DNA of 6,341 nt. Source: JBDKUD01 sp039679805 (GTDB lineage: Bacteria; Bacillota; Syntrophomonadia; Syntrophomonadales; Syntrophomonadaceae). Positions within the stretch are counted from its first letter, which is position 1. Each line of letters opens with the position of its first letter. Shown one piece after another: positions 1 to 5,950 of the stretch. Made by a program: the position numbers and the translations under genes. Below the pieces are notes generated by a model. That model made no database searches. It had not been told where the DNA came from and saw only the letters and a list, made by a program, of their open reading frames with translations. The DNA lies in NCBI GenBank assembly GCA_039679805.1, contig JBDKUD010000027.1, forward strand, positions 1-6,341, written 5' to 3'.

Positions 1-149
1 GGTTAAATGAACGTGAAAAACTTATTGTGTCATTACGGTTTTTTAATGGTAAAACGCAAATGGAGGTAGCAGATGAGATAGGAATATCCCAGGCTCAAGT
101 TTCACGTTTGGAAAAGGCCGCTTTAAAACAATTGCGGAAATACTTTTAA
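1..149 (+). CDS. sigG: RNA polymerase sporulation sigma factor SigG, C-terminal end (5' truncated by window)
   Basis: The last 48 codons of a sigma-70 family protein are visible, reading from base 3 to the TAA at 147-149. They cover region 4.2, the helix-turn-helix that contacts the -35 element, with the stretches GKTQMEVADEIGISQAQVSR and LEKAAL. This wording is that of the forespore factor SigG; SigF differs here (TQSEVAERLGISQVQ in B. subtilis). In the family, SigG directs late forespore transcription after engulfment. The protein ends in KYF just after the recognition helix, as is normal, so the 3' end is intact; only the window edge cuts it. The small gene at 190 follows after 40 bases with no terminator between, so the two may share a transcript. 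The SigG call rests on remembered family sequence; SigF or SigB is the less likely alternative. Confidence 0.88.
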   Translation, partial: LNEREKLIVSLRFFNGKTQMEVADEIGISQAQVSRLEKAALKQLRKYF

Positions 150-189
150 CTTTTGACTTAACAGGATAAAGTTAAGGAGGTAAAAAAAG

Positions 190-339
190 ATGAAATCAAA
201 TCTGCTGGTGATATTTCTTATGGCAATAATTCTTGCGTTGATCATACCGATGACTATTGGCCGTTACGGTACTGAGAATGCATTTACACAGGGTAATTTT
301 ATAAATGTTCAAACGGTTTCCACAACCCAAGCTCCATAG
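190..339 (+). CDS. small single-span membrane peptide, 49 aa, unknown function
   Basis: An ATG frame of 49 codons ends at TAG 337-339. The ribosome site AAGGAGG (174-180) lies 9 bases upstream of the ATG, near ideal, which is the main reason to call this gene. The peptide starts MKSN, then has one strongly hydrophobic stretch at about residues 5-23 (LLVIFLMAIILALIIPMTI), followed by a polar tail of about 25 residues rich in Thr, Gln and Asn and ending in TTQAP. It could be a single-pass membrane peptide with an outward tail, or a signal peptide with a tiny mature part; no lipobox Cys is present. I do not recognise the family. It lies 40 bases after sigG and is followed by an intrinsic terminator, so it is probably the last gene of the sigG transcript. 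A role in sporulation is inferred from position alone. Confidence 0.72.
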   Translation: MKSNLLVIFLMAIILALIIPMTIGRYGTENAFTQGNFINVQTVSTTQAP

Positions 340-369
340 TAATTTAAATTTGGTAGTTAAACTCTTAAA

Positions 370-401
370 ACGGTCCTGTTGAATTTCAGGACTGTTTTTT
401 T
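370..401 (+). terminator. intrinsic terminator of the sigG-small peptide unit
   Basis: ACGGTCCTG (370-378) pairs with CAGGACTGT (387-395) as a 9-bp stem with one G-U wobble. The loop is TTGAATTT (379-386) and a run of seven T (395-401) follows. This is a textbook Rho-independent terminator for plus-strand transcription. It separates the sigG unit from the methyltransferase gene, which must therefore have its own promoter or depend on read-through. Confidence 0.88.
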
Positions 402-426
402 ATGTTAATATTTATACAACAGATTG

Positions 427-433
427 GGGAGGG
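427..433 (+). promoter_or_regulatory. ribosome binding site fixing the methyltransferase start
   Basis: GGGGAGGG (427 to 433/434) lies about 7 bases before the ATG at 441. The earlier in-frame ATG at 402 directly abuts the T-run of the preceding terminator and has no purine-rich site in front, so 441 is preferred. Confidence 0.7.
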
Positions 434-440
434 TAGACTA

Positions 441-1811
441 ATGAAAAAAAACACTCATAGTACAGCAAGATTATTATGGGATAGCAAAGAAAATGTTGAC
501 ATTACAGAAGTGGCACCGATTATTGAAGTTGAACGAGTTTTTCCTAACCCGATTATAGATTGTAATCAAATAAGTTTTCTCAGTGTTGAGACCTCTGCCC
601 ATTCAAAATCTGATATTTCTAATCGAATGATTCAGGGAGATAACCTTCAGATTATGCAAACATTATTAGAGGAAGGTTATGAAGGTTTAATTAATCTTAT
701 CTATGTGGACCCCCCTTATTTTAGTGATGCCGATTATCGTTCAACTATACATCTAAAAAATGGAGATAGTCAGGAATCTGTAGAAAGACAAGCTTTTAAA
801 GATACCTGGAAACAAGGGATAGATTCCTATCTGGATATGTTGTATCCACGACTAAAACTAATGAAAAAATTGCTGACTGATAATGGCAGTATCTTTGTGC
901 ACCTGGATTGGCATGTAAGCGGATATATAAAATTGTTGCTGGATGAGATATTCTCAATGGATAAAATGGTAAACGAAATAATTTGGTGTTATGGTGGAGG
1001 CAGCGGGGCTAAACGTCATTTTCATCGTAAACATGATACTATTTTCTGGTATGCCAAAGGAGATAATTATGTATTTAATCCACAATATCGCCCTTATACT
1101 CCGGGTACCCTGGAAAGGGGACTTACTCGAGTTAAAGGTGATAAATATAACTTGCATTGTGAAGGTGCACTTATGCAGGATTGGTGGCCGGATATTAACA
1201 AAATTCTTAGTCCCACAGCTGGAGAAAATTTAAAATTTCCAACTCAAAAGCCTGCGGCATTATTACATAGAATTATTTCAACTGCATCTAAACCAGGTGA
1301 TCTAATAGCAGACTTTTTCGCTGGAACTGGCACAACTGCCAGTGTATGCACTAAACTGGAGAGAAAATGGATTATATGTGACAATAGTAACCTTGCTATC
1401 CAAACTTCTAAATATAGATTAACTACCACTTCCTTACCGTTTAAGGTTCAAAAAATTGATAATAATCTGAAAGAAGAGCAAGATACTAATAAGTTAGAGT
1501 TGCTTACTCCCGTAATTGAAAAATATGATGACTATTCAGTACTGGTTAGAATTGGAATTAAGTATTATTCATCTACTGCTAAAACTAAGAATTCTTTAAC
1601 TGATTTTTCTTCATATATTGAATATTGGGCAGTTGATCTGGGCTATAATGGCGTTTTTCAATCTGATTACCAGATTTTTCGTGAAAACCGATTTAAGGGC
1701 AATATAAGTTTAAGTATAGTAGCAAAATTACCTCGCCAAGAAAATTATTGTATAGCGGTAAAAGTTTATGATGTATTTGCTCAAAGTGCTGTAAGAGTAA
1801 TTGAATTTTAA
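441..1811 (+). CDS. solitary DNA methyltransferase (DPPY type, N6-adenine/N4-cytosine) with extra C-terminal domain
   Basis: This 456-residue protein should transfer a methyl group from S-adenosylmethionine to an exocyclic amino group in DNA. Counting from the ATG at 441, it has IQGDNL at 64-69, the catalytic motif DPPY at 90-93, SIFVHLDWH at 150-158, a likely target-recognition stretch at about 177-257, TQKP at 268-271, and the AdoMet loop DFFAGTGTT at 291-299, followed by ERKWIICDNS at 307-316. Catalytic motif before AdoMet motif is the beta-class order, shared with type III Mod proteins; DPPY points to N6-adenine. After residue 335 come about 120 extra residues with YWAVDLGY (395-402) and VKVYDVF (440-446). 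I recall such beta-rich ends in some Mod-like methylases, but their role is unknown to me. No restriction or specificity gene is in view, so it appears solitary. The body is AT-rich (15 G/C in the 60 bases at 1441-1500), which may suggest transfer. The target site cannot be read from sequence. Confidence 0.9.
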   Translation: MKKNTHSTARLLWDSKENVDITEVAPIIEVERVFPNPIIDCNQISFLSVETSAHSKSDISNRMIQGDNLQIMQTLLEEGYEGLINLIYVDPPYFSDADYRSTIHLKNGDSQESVERQAFKDTWKQGIDSYLDMLYPRLKLMKKLLTDNGSIFVHLDWHVSGYIKLLLDEIFSMDKMVNEIIWCYGGGSGAKRHFHRKHDTIFWYAKGDNYVFNPQYRPYTPGTLERGLTRVKGDKYNLHCEGALMQDWWPDINKILSPTAGENLKFPTQKPAALLHRIISTASKPGDLIADFFAGTGTTASVCTKLERKWIICDNSNLAIQTSKYRLTTTSLPFKVQKIDNNLKEEQDTNKLELLTPVIEKYDDYSVLVRIGIKYYSSTAKTKNSLTDFSSYIEYWAVDLGYNGVFQSDYQIFRENRFKGNISLSIVAKLPRQENYCIAVKVYDVFAQSAVRVIEF

Positions 1812-1814
1812 GAA

Positions 1815-1855
1815 TGTGGTAAAATCCGCCAAGCAAGTTGGAGGATCTTACCACA
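1815..1855. terminator. long hairpin between convergent genes, probable shared terminator
   Basis: TGTGGTAAAATCC (1815-1827) pairs with GGATCTTACCACA (1843-1855). An inner CCAA (1829-1832)/TTGG (1838-1841) stem carries the loop GCAAG. The plus-strand RNA has an A-C mismatch at 1823/1847, which becomes a G-U pair in the minus-strand RNA, so the 13-bp outer stem is unbroken only there. Exactly three bases separate the hairpin from the methyltransferase stop (1809-1811) and three from the minus-strand stop (1859-1861). Neither side has a long T-run: the minus side continues TTCTTAAAATTC and the plus side AGGTTATGATTCC. It may therefore end transcripts weakly or protect 3' ends from exonucleases. 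Confidence 0.65.
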
Positions 1856-1858
1856 AGG

Positions 1859-1999
1859 TTATGATTCCTTTATTCTATTTTGCTTAATAAGTCGAGTAAT
1901 ATCAGTTTCCTTATCATCTCCAAAAGGAAGCCAGACTTGCGAATAAATATTTTCATCCTTAATAACTTCGGGAGCTAAAATTACCTGATTTTGTTTCAT
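1859..1999 (-). CDS. small hypothetical protein, 46 aa (second gene of minus-strand pair)
   Basis: Reading on the minus strand from ATG (1999-1997) to TAA (1861-1859), the frame encodes 46 residues starting MKQNQVILAPEVIK and ending RIKES. It is a soluble-looking, charged peptide with no membrane segment and no Cys; the middle has the aromatic patch VWLPFG (22-27) followed by an acidic-basic tail. It begins only five bases after the stop of the 60-aa gene, so translation is probably coupled; its own ribosome site is weak and distant (GAGGAAAG around 2012-2019, inside the upstream gene). An in-frame stop at 2018-2020 rules out a much longer N-terminus. Support is the tight spacing and the hairpin three bases beyond its stop. 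I do not recognise the family. A non-coding tail of the upstream gene's mRNA is the alternative. Confidence 0.5.
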   Translation of the reverse strand: MKQNQVILAPEVIKDENIYSQVWLPFGDDKETDITRLIKQNRIKES

Positions 2000-2004
2000 G
2001 ATGC

Positions 2005-2187
2005 CTATACTCTTTCCTCATCACGGTTAGACATACGACTTCCCATAATTAGAATACCAGTTATGGCGGCAGCATGAAGCGCCCACCATCCTGTTTCCAA
2101 AAAGCTGAAAGTCCCGGGGTCAATTTTGGAATCACCGAATAAATGTTGTATAGCTGAGTTCTTTTGGTCCCACGCACTCCAAAACAT
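2005..2187 (-). CDS. small membrane protein, 60 aa (first gene of minus-strand pair)
   Basis: The minus-strand frame from ATG (2187-2185) to TAG (2007-2005) encodes 60 residues. A perfect AGGAGG (plus coordinates 2195-2200) sits seven bases before the ATG, strong evidence that it is translated. Residues 1-30 are polar to mixed (MFWSAWDQKN, then FGDSKIDPGTFSFLE). A single hydrophobic segment runs at about residues 34-50 (WWALHAAAITGILIMGS), and the tail RMSNRDEERV is highly charged. The double Trp at the membrane edge and the charged end suggest a one-pass protein with its C-terminus in the cytoplasm. It overlaps no other supported gene and is followed after five bases by the 46-aa gene. I do not recognise the family and give no function. 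Confidence 0.72.
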   Translation of the reverse strand: MFWSAWDQKNSAIQHLFGDSKIDPGTFSFLETGWWALHAAAITGILIMGSRMSNRDEERV

Positions 2188-2194
2188 TTCTCTT

Positions 2195-2200
2195 CCTCCT
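2195..2200 (-). promoter_or_regulatory. consensus ribosome binding site of the 60-aa membrane protein
   Basis: The plus strand reads CCTCCT, so the minus strand reads AGGAGG, full complementarity to the 16S rRNA tail, with a spacing of seven bases to the ATG. It is among the best-matched ribosome sites in the window, together with that of the 49-aa peptide, and it is what separates this short frame from chance. Confidence 0.75.
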
Positions 2201-2607
2201 TCAATAATGAATTCCCTTCACAATTATTTTTTCCATGTTTTTTGGTTTTACAAAATAAAATAATTCCATAAATGTTGTTATTGAATAGGTATTATTTTTC
2301 ACACCAGTACCAGGAAAAAAATTAAATTAATGGATAAAAAACTTGCATGACTAAAAATTTTATGATATCAATTGCTTTAGAGTTACATATATGGAATCCA
2401 TTGGTTTGGCTAGGCGTAAAAAATGACTGAACTTAGGTTTGTATACCGGATAATTAATTTATTCGATAGCTAAGCGGCCTTACGCTCCCAGATAACGATC
2501 TCTAACATCAGATAGAGTATTATATTCTACCTGACTTAAGAAATCTGTTGATAGTAAGGTTAGAACCTGGTGATATACGGCAATAATAAGCAAACGAGGT
2601 ACCAATA
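2201..2607. other. AT-rich divergent intergenic region
   Basis: About 400 bases lie between the divergent minus-strand small-gene pair and dprA. No frame with a ribosome site, no tRNA and no clear repeat is visible; the few ATG frames are 16 codons or shorter. It must hold promoters for both directions. A minus-strand TATAAT (2519-2524) and a plus-strand TATTAT (2518-2523) occur in the AT-rich part, but neither has a good -35 box at the right distance. Sporulation-sigma promoter patterns were looked for in front of the minus-strand pair and none was convincing. The length and lack of coding content could mark the junction of an inserted segment. Confidence 0.5.
2548..2577 (+). promoter_or_regulatory. 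possible weak dprA promoter with an inverted repeat in the spacer
   Basis: TTGATA (2548-2553) matches the -35 consensus at four of six positions. At 17-18 bases downstream lies GTGATATAC, which offers only a poor -10. Between them is the inverted repeat AGGTTAGAACCT (2557-2568), which could be an operator half-site pair or chance. The dprA ATG is at 2608. This is a tentative reading. Confidence 0.22.
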
Positions 2608-3699
2608 ATGGACGAAACTGAATTAGCGACATTGTGTACATTGCACTCAGTTAAAGGAATCGGTAATAGGAGTTTATATAAAATAAAAGAAACTTTTGGA
2701 ACATTTCAACAATGTTTCAAGGCTGATTCCAACAGACTGTACGCATCCTTCTTAACCCCGGAATTGGTCAAAGAAATAATAGAATTAAGGAAGAATGTTG
2801 ATCCATTTAGTGTTCTCTCCAATATTCGATCCCGAAACATCAGCATAACTTGGGTTGAAGATAAGGATTATCCAAAAATGTTGCGAACTATACCGGATCC
2901 CCCCTGGATTCTCTATTACCTGGGCGATATGAGTGTTACTGATAATATTTGTATGGCAATAGTAGGTTCCCGAGCGGCTACACCGTATGGCAAAAAAGTG
3001 GCCAGAAAATTTGGACAAGAATTGGCTAGGCAGGATGCTGTAGTTATCAGTGGAATGGCACGGGGGGTAGATACTGAAGCTCATCGGGGCGCACTGGATG
3101 AGGGCGGAAAGACTGTAGGTGTACTGGGAAGCGGTGTCGATATAATCTATCCGCGGGAGAATGAAGGATTATTTCGAGAAATTTATAGCAATGGAATGAT
3201 TGTTAGTGAATTCCCACCTGGAACCATTCCTGAACCAGGTAATTTTCCCAGACGAAATCGTATTATCTCCGGACTATCACGCGGAGTACTGGTAGTAGAA
3301 GCAAAAAAGAAAAGCGGTGCCTTAATTACTGCTGATTTTGCTTTGGAGCAGGGCAGAGATGTATTTGCTATTCCCGGTCATATTACCAGTTCCAACTGTA
3401 CCGGAACCAACAATTTAATTAAACAGGGTGCTAAAATGGTTACCTGTATTCATGATATTATTGAGGATTATTATGATATGGAGTTGAAAAAAAGTAGTAC
3501 TTTATCACAGGAAATGGGGTTACAACTGGACAATAATGAAAAAATAATACTACAATGTATGGGTTACGAGCCAATACATTTTGATGAGTTGATTAGTATT
3601 ACCGGGTTTGAATTTGGTTTACTCAGTACCATTATACTTAACCTGGAATTTAAAGGTGCTATTAAAGGGGTACCAGGTAATTATTACGTAAGGATTTAA
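2608..3699 (+). CDS. dprA: DNA-processing protein DprA (RecA loader on incoming ssDNA)
   Basis: A 363-residue DprA (Smf), the cytoplasmic protein that binds single-stranded DNA taken up during transformation and loads RecA; the family is also kept in species not known to be competent. Residues 10-35 form a helix-hairpin-helix-like segment (VKGIGNRSLYKIKETFG). YPKML and DPPWILYYLG (88-106) lead into the Rossmann-like core: IVGSR (118-122), ISGMARGVDTEAHRGAL (147-163), LGSGVDIIYP (173-182), FPRRNRIISGLS (213-224), SGALITADFALEQGR (236-250) and AIPG (254-257). About 45 C-terminal residues form the winged-helix-like end (PIHFDELISITGF, then GAIKGVPGNYYVRI). Length and motif set are complete. The ATG at 2608 has a modest GAGG site (2596-2599) eight bases upstream. 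topA follows after 38 bases with no terminator, so the two are probably one transcript, as in other Firmicutes. Confidence 0.96.
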   Translation: MDETELATLCTLHSVKGIGNRSLYKIKETFGTFQQCFKADSNRLYASFLTPELVKEIIELRKNVDPFSVLSNIRSRNISITWVEDKDYPKMLRTIPDPPWILYYLGDMSVTDNICMAIVGSRAATPYGKKVARKFGQELARQDAVVISGMARGVDTEAHRGALDEGGKTVGVLGSGVDIIYPRENEGLFREIYSNGMIVSEFPPGTIPEPGNFPRRNRIISGLSRGVLVVEAKKKSGALITADFALEQGRDVFAIPGHITSSNCTGTNNLIKQGAKMVTCIHDIIEDYYDMELKKSSTLSQEMGLQLDNNEKIILQCMGYEPIHFDELISITGFEFGLLSTIILNLEFKGAIKGVPGNYYVRI

Positions 3700-3722
3700 A
3701 TGTAATAACAGATAATTTTCAT

Positions 3723-3733
3723 GGAGAGGTGAT
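3723..3733 (+). promoter_or_regulatory. ribosome binding site deciding the topA start
   Basis: GGAGAGGTGAT (3723-3733) matches the anti-Shine-Dalgarno well through GAGG and AGGTGAT. It overlaps the first possible start codon (GTG 3729-3731), so that codon cannot be the start. The two TTG codons at 3735 and 3738 lie five and eight bases after the GAGG core; 3738 has the better spacing. Confidence 0.65.
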
Positions 3734-3737
3734 ATTG

Positions 3738-5819
3738 TTGGCAGGAACGACACTGGTTATAGTTGAGTCTGCAGCCAAAGCTAAAACAATTGGAAAATTT
3801 CTAGGTAAAAATTTCAAAATCAAAGCATCTGTCGGACACATTAAAGATCTCCCCAAGAGTAAATTGGGAATAGATATTGAAAATAATTTTGAACCGCAAT
3901 ATATCACTATTAGAGGCAAAGGAGAACTCTTAAAGGAGATAAAGGAAGAATCTCAGAAGGCTTCTCGAGTCTTACTGGCTACTGACCCTGATCGCGAAGG
4001 TGAAGCAATAGCCTGGCATTTACAAAATGCTATTAAGCTACCTGCTAATTCATCATGTAGAATTGAGTTTAATGAAATAACCCAGGACGCAGTAAGAAAT
4101 GCCATAAAAACTCCACGTTCTATTGATATAGGCCGGGTTAATGCTCAACAAGCTCGCCGGGTATTGGATAGACTGGTGGGTTATTCTCTTAGCCCATTAT
4201 TGTGGAGCAAGGTTCGCAAGGGTTTGAGTGCTGGCCGGGTGCAGTCGGTTGCAGTCAGACTTATATGTGAAAGAGAAAAAGAGATTACTAGCTTTGTTCC
4301 CGAGGAGTATTGGACAGTAGAGGCTATTCTGGCAAATCAAAAAGGGGATGCTTTCTTGTCCAAACTGGTATCATATGGTGAACAGAAATTAGAGATAAAA
4401 AACGAGGAACAGAAAAATAAGATTTGCGATAATTTAAAAGCCGCTCAGGTAACTGTTTCCAAGGTAGAAAAAAAAGAAAAGCGCAAGAGGCCCAGTCCGC
4501 CTTTTACTACCAGTACGTTGCAACAGGAAGCCTCCAAAAGATTAAATTTCTTTTCCAAACGAACTATGAAAGTTGCCCAGGAATTATACGAAGGTTTGGA
4601 ATTGGGAAAAGGGGGAACTGTAGGTCTAATAACTTATTTAAGAACCGACTCGACCCGGGTTTCCACAGTGGCACAAGATGAAGCTTTGCAGTTTATAAGC
4701 GAAGAATATGGACCTGGTTACGGCCCAACCACGGCTAATCAGTATAAGAGCAAAAAGACTTCCCAGGATGCCCATGAAGCTATCCGTCCTTCATCAATTT
4801 ATCGAACTCCTGAAAGTATAAAAACATATCTGGGCAGAGACCAGTATCGTCTCTACAAATTAATATGGGAACGTTTTGTTGCCAGCCAGATGACACCTGC
4901 CGTTTATGATACCGTATCGGTTGATATTGCTGCAGGAGATTATGGTTTAAGGGCAACCTCCTCGCAAATTAAATTCGTTGGTTATAAGAGGGTCTACAAT
5001 GACAACGAGGAAGAAGAAATCAAAAACCTTATACCTGATTTAAAAATTGGACAGAAATTAGTAATTAATGAGCTAAAAGATGAGCAGCATTTTACCCAAC
5101 CAGCCCCTCGCTTTACTGAAGCCAGTCTGGTAAAGCTGTTAGAAGAAAAAAATATCGGTAGACCAAGCACTTATGCACCTATTATTGATACCATTCTAAA
5201 ACGCAGTTATGTGGAACGGCAGAATAAACAATTTGTTCCCACCGAACTTGGGTTTATTGTGGTTGATCTTTTAAAAGAACATTTTGCCAACATAGTGGAT
5301 GTAGAATTCACCGCCCGGATGGAAGAGAACCTTGATATGGTAGAGGAAGGTAAACTGGAGTGGAAGAGAATAGTCAGTGACTACTATCAACCTTTTGCAG
5401 CTGATTTGGAAAAGGCACAAACCATGATCGAGAAGATTGAGATTAAAGATGAAGACGCCGGCAAGGATTGCCCTCAGTGCGGTCAACCTATGGTAATAAA
5501 ACATGGCCGATTTGGGAAATTCAGGGCCTGTTCGGGATTCCCCGAATGCCGTTATACTGAGTCCCTGAATGAGGAAATCGGTGTTAATTGTCCTTTCTGT
5601 GGAGGGGTTATAATTGCACTAAAATCCAAGAAAGGCCGCAAGTTTTTTGGCTGCAAGAATTATCCGGAATGTAATTTCAGGGCCTGGAATAAACCCACCG
5701 GTGCTAAGTGTCCCGAGTGCGGCGACGCTATGGTGGAGAAACCGAGTAAATCTGGTTCTTCGCAGGTGATTTGCCAGAACTCTGAATGTAAGTATTCTCC
5801 AGAGATAAATAACGAATAA
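3738..5819 (+). CDS. topA: DNA topoisomerase I (type IA)
   Basis: This 693-residue type IA topoisomerase relaxes negative supercoils by cutting one strand through a 5'-phosphotyrosine link. Numbering from TTG 3738, the Toprim domain has LVIVES (6-11) with Glu10, and DPDREGEAIAWHL (83-95) with the metal ligands Asp83, Asp85 and Glu87. NAQQARRVLDRLVGY and SAGRVQSVAVRLI follow at about 135-176. The active site ITYLRTDSTR gives Tyr300. EASLVKLLEEKNIGRPSTYAPII (about 462-483) is the conserved late motif. Three four-cysteine zinc modules close the protein: Cys578/581/598/604, 618/621/639/645 and 658/661/679/684. Length is normal for Firmicutes. The start is chosen by the ribosome site at 3723-3733 and because family members begin two to five residues before LVIVES; TTG 3735 is the other option. 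An oddity is Ala12 where the family nearly always has Pro (SPAKAKTI). Confidence 0.97.
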   Translation: MAGTTLVIVESAAKAKTIGKFLGKNFKIKASVGHIKDLPKSKLGIDIENNFEPQYITIRGKGELLKEIKEESQKASRVLLATDPDREGEAIAWHLQNAIKLPANSSCRIEFNEITQDAVRNAIKTPRSIDIGRVNAQQARRVLDRLVGYSLSPLLWSKVRKGLSAGRVQSVAVRLICEREKEITSFVPEEYWTVEAILANQKGDAFLSKLVSYGEQKLEIKNEEQKNKICDNLKAAQVTVSKVEKKEKRKRPSPPFTTSTLQQEASKRLNFFSKRTMKVAQELYEGLELGKGGTVGLITYLRTDSTRVSTVAQDEALQFISEEYGPGYGPTTANQYKSKKTSQDAHEAIRPSSIYRTPESIKTYLGRDQYRLYKLIWERFVASQMTPAVYDTVSVDIAAGDYGLRATSSQIKFVGYKRVYNDNEEEEIKNLIPDLKIGQKLVINELKDEQHFTQPAPRFTEASLVKLLEEKNIGRPSTYAPIIDTILKRSYVERQNKQFVPTELGFIVVDLLKEHFANIVDVEFTARMEENLDMVEEGKLEWKRIVSDYYQPFAADLEKAQTMIEKIEIKDEDAGKDCPQCGQPMVIKHGRFGKFRACSGFPECRYTESLNEEIGVNCPFCGGVIIALKSKKGRKFFGCKNYPECNFRAWNKPTGAKCPECGDAMVEKPSKSGSSQVICQNSECKYSPEINNE

Positions 5820-5850
5820 AAGATAGGTTATATCTCTTGCTGTTTCGGCT

Positions 5851-5906
5851 GGGGACACACCTACCTATTCAGGTTCGCACCGCGAACCGAAGTAAGGAAT
5901 GTCCCC
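5851..5906. repeat. 56-bp imperfect palindrome, REP/MITE-like element
   Basis: The ends GGGGACA (5851-5857) and TGTCCCC (5900-5906) are perfect inverted repeats. The centre is a perfect 7-bp hairpin GGTTCGC (5872-5878)/GCGAACC (5882-5888) with loop ACC. The arms between pair only in part (TTC with GAA, CC with GG). No T-run follows, so it is a poor intrinsic terminator. From memory, GGGGACA...TGTCCCC palindromes are dispersed in several clostridial genomes, often near Y1 (REP-associated) transposases; this is not checked here and no transposase is in view. It lies 31 bases after the topA stop, ahead of trmFO. Confidence 0.7.
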
Positions 5907-5950
5907 GTGTTAGGAGAATGCAGCTTATTTTAAAGAAATGGGGAAACCAT

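Noticed and set aside
379..406. TTGAAT (379-384) with TATGTT (401-406) as a methyltransferase promoter overlapping the terminator
   Set aside because: Spacing of 16 is acceptable but both boxes match only four of six positions and lie in an AT-rich terminator; chance is likely.
402..440. In-frame ATG at 402 as the methyltransferase start
   Set aside because: It abuts the T-run of the preceding terminator, has no ribosome site, and the 13 extra residues lack family character. ATG 441 has GGGGAGGG at good spacing.
954..1429. Open frames opposite or out of frame inside the methyltransferase gene
   Set aside because: They overlap the motif-bearing frame fully, lack ribosome sites and show no recognisable protein features.
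2391..2477. Short plus-strand ATG frames in the intergenic region (MESIGLARRKK and a 16-codon frame)
   Set aside because: Very short, no Shine-Dalgarno, and followed at once by stops.
2518..2526. TATAAT-like boxes on both strands
   Set aside because: No -35 match 16-18 bases upstream on either strand; AT-rich DNA gives such boxes by chance.
2785..3084. 99-codon open frame on the minus strand within dprA
   Set aside because: It lies antisense to the conserved DprA core; no ribosome site or family features.
5821..5835. AGATA/TATCT mini-hairpin just after topA as a terminator
   Set aside because: Five AT-rich pairs with no T-run; too weak to end transcription.
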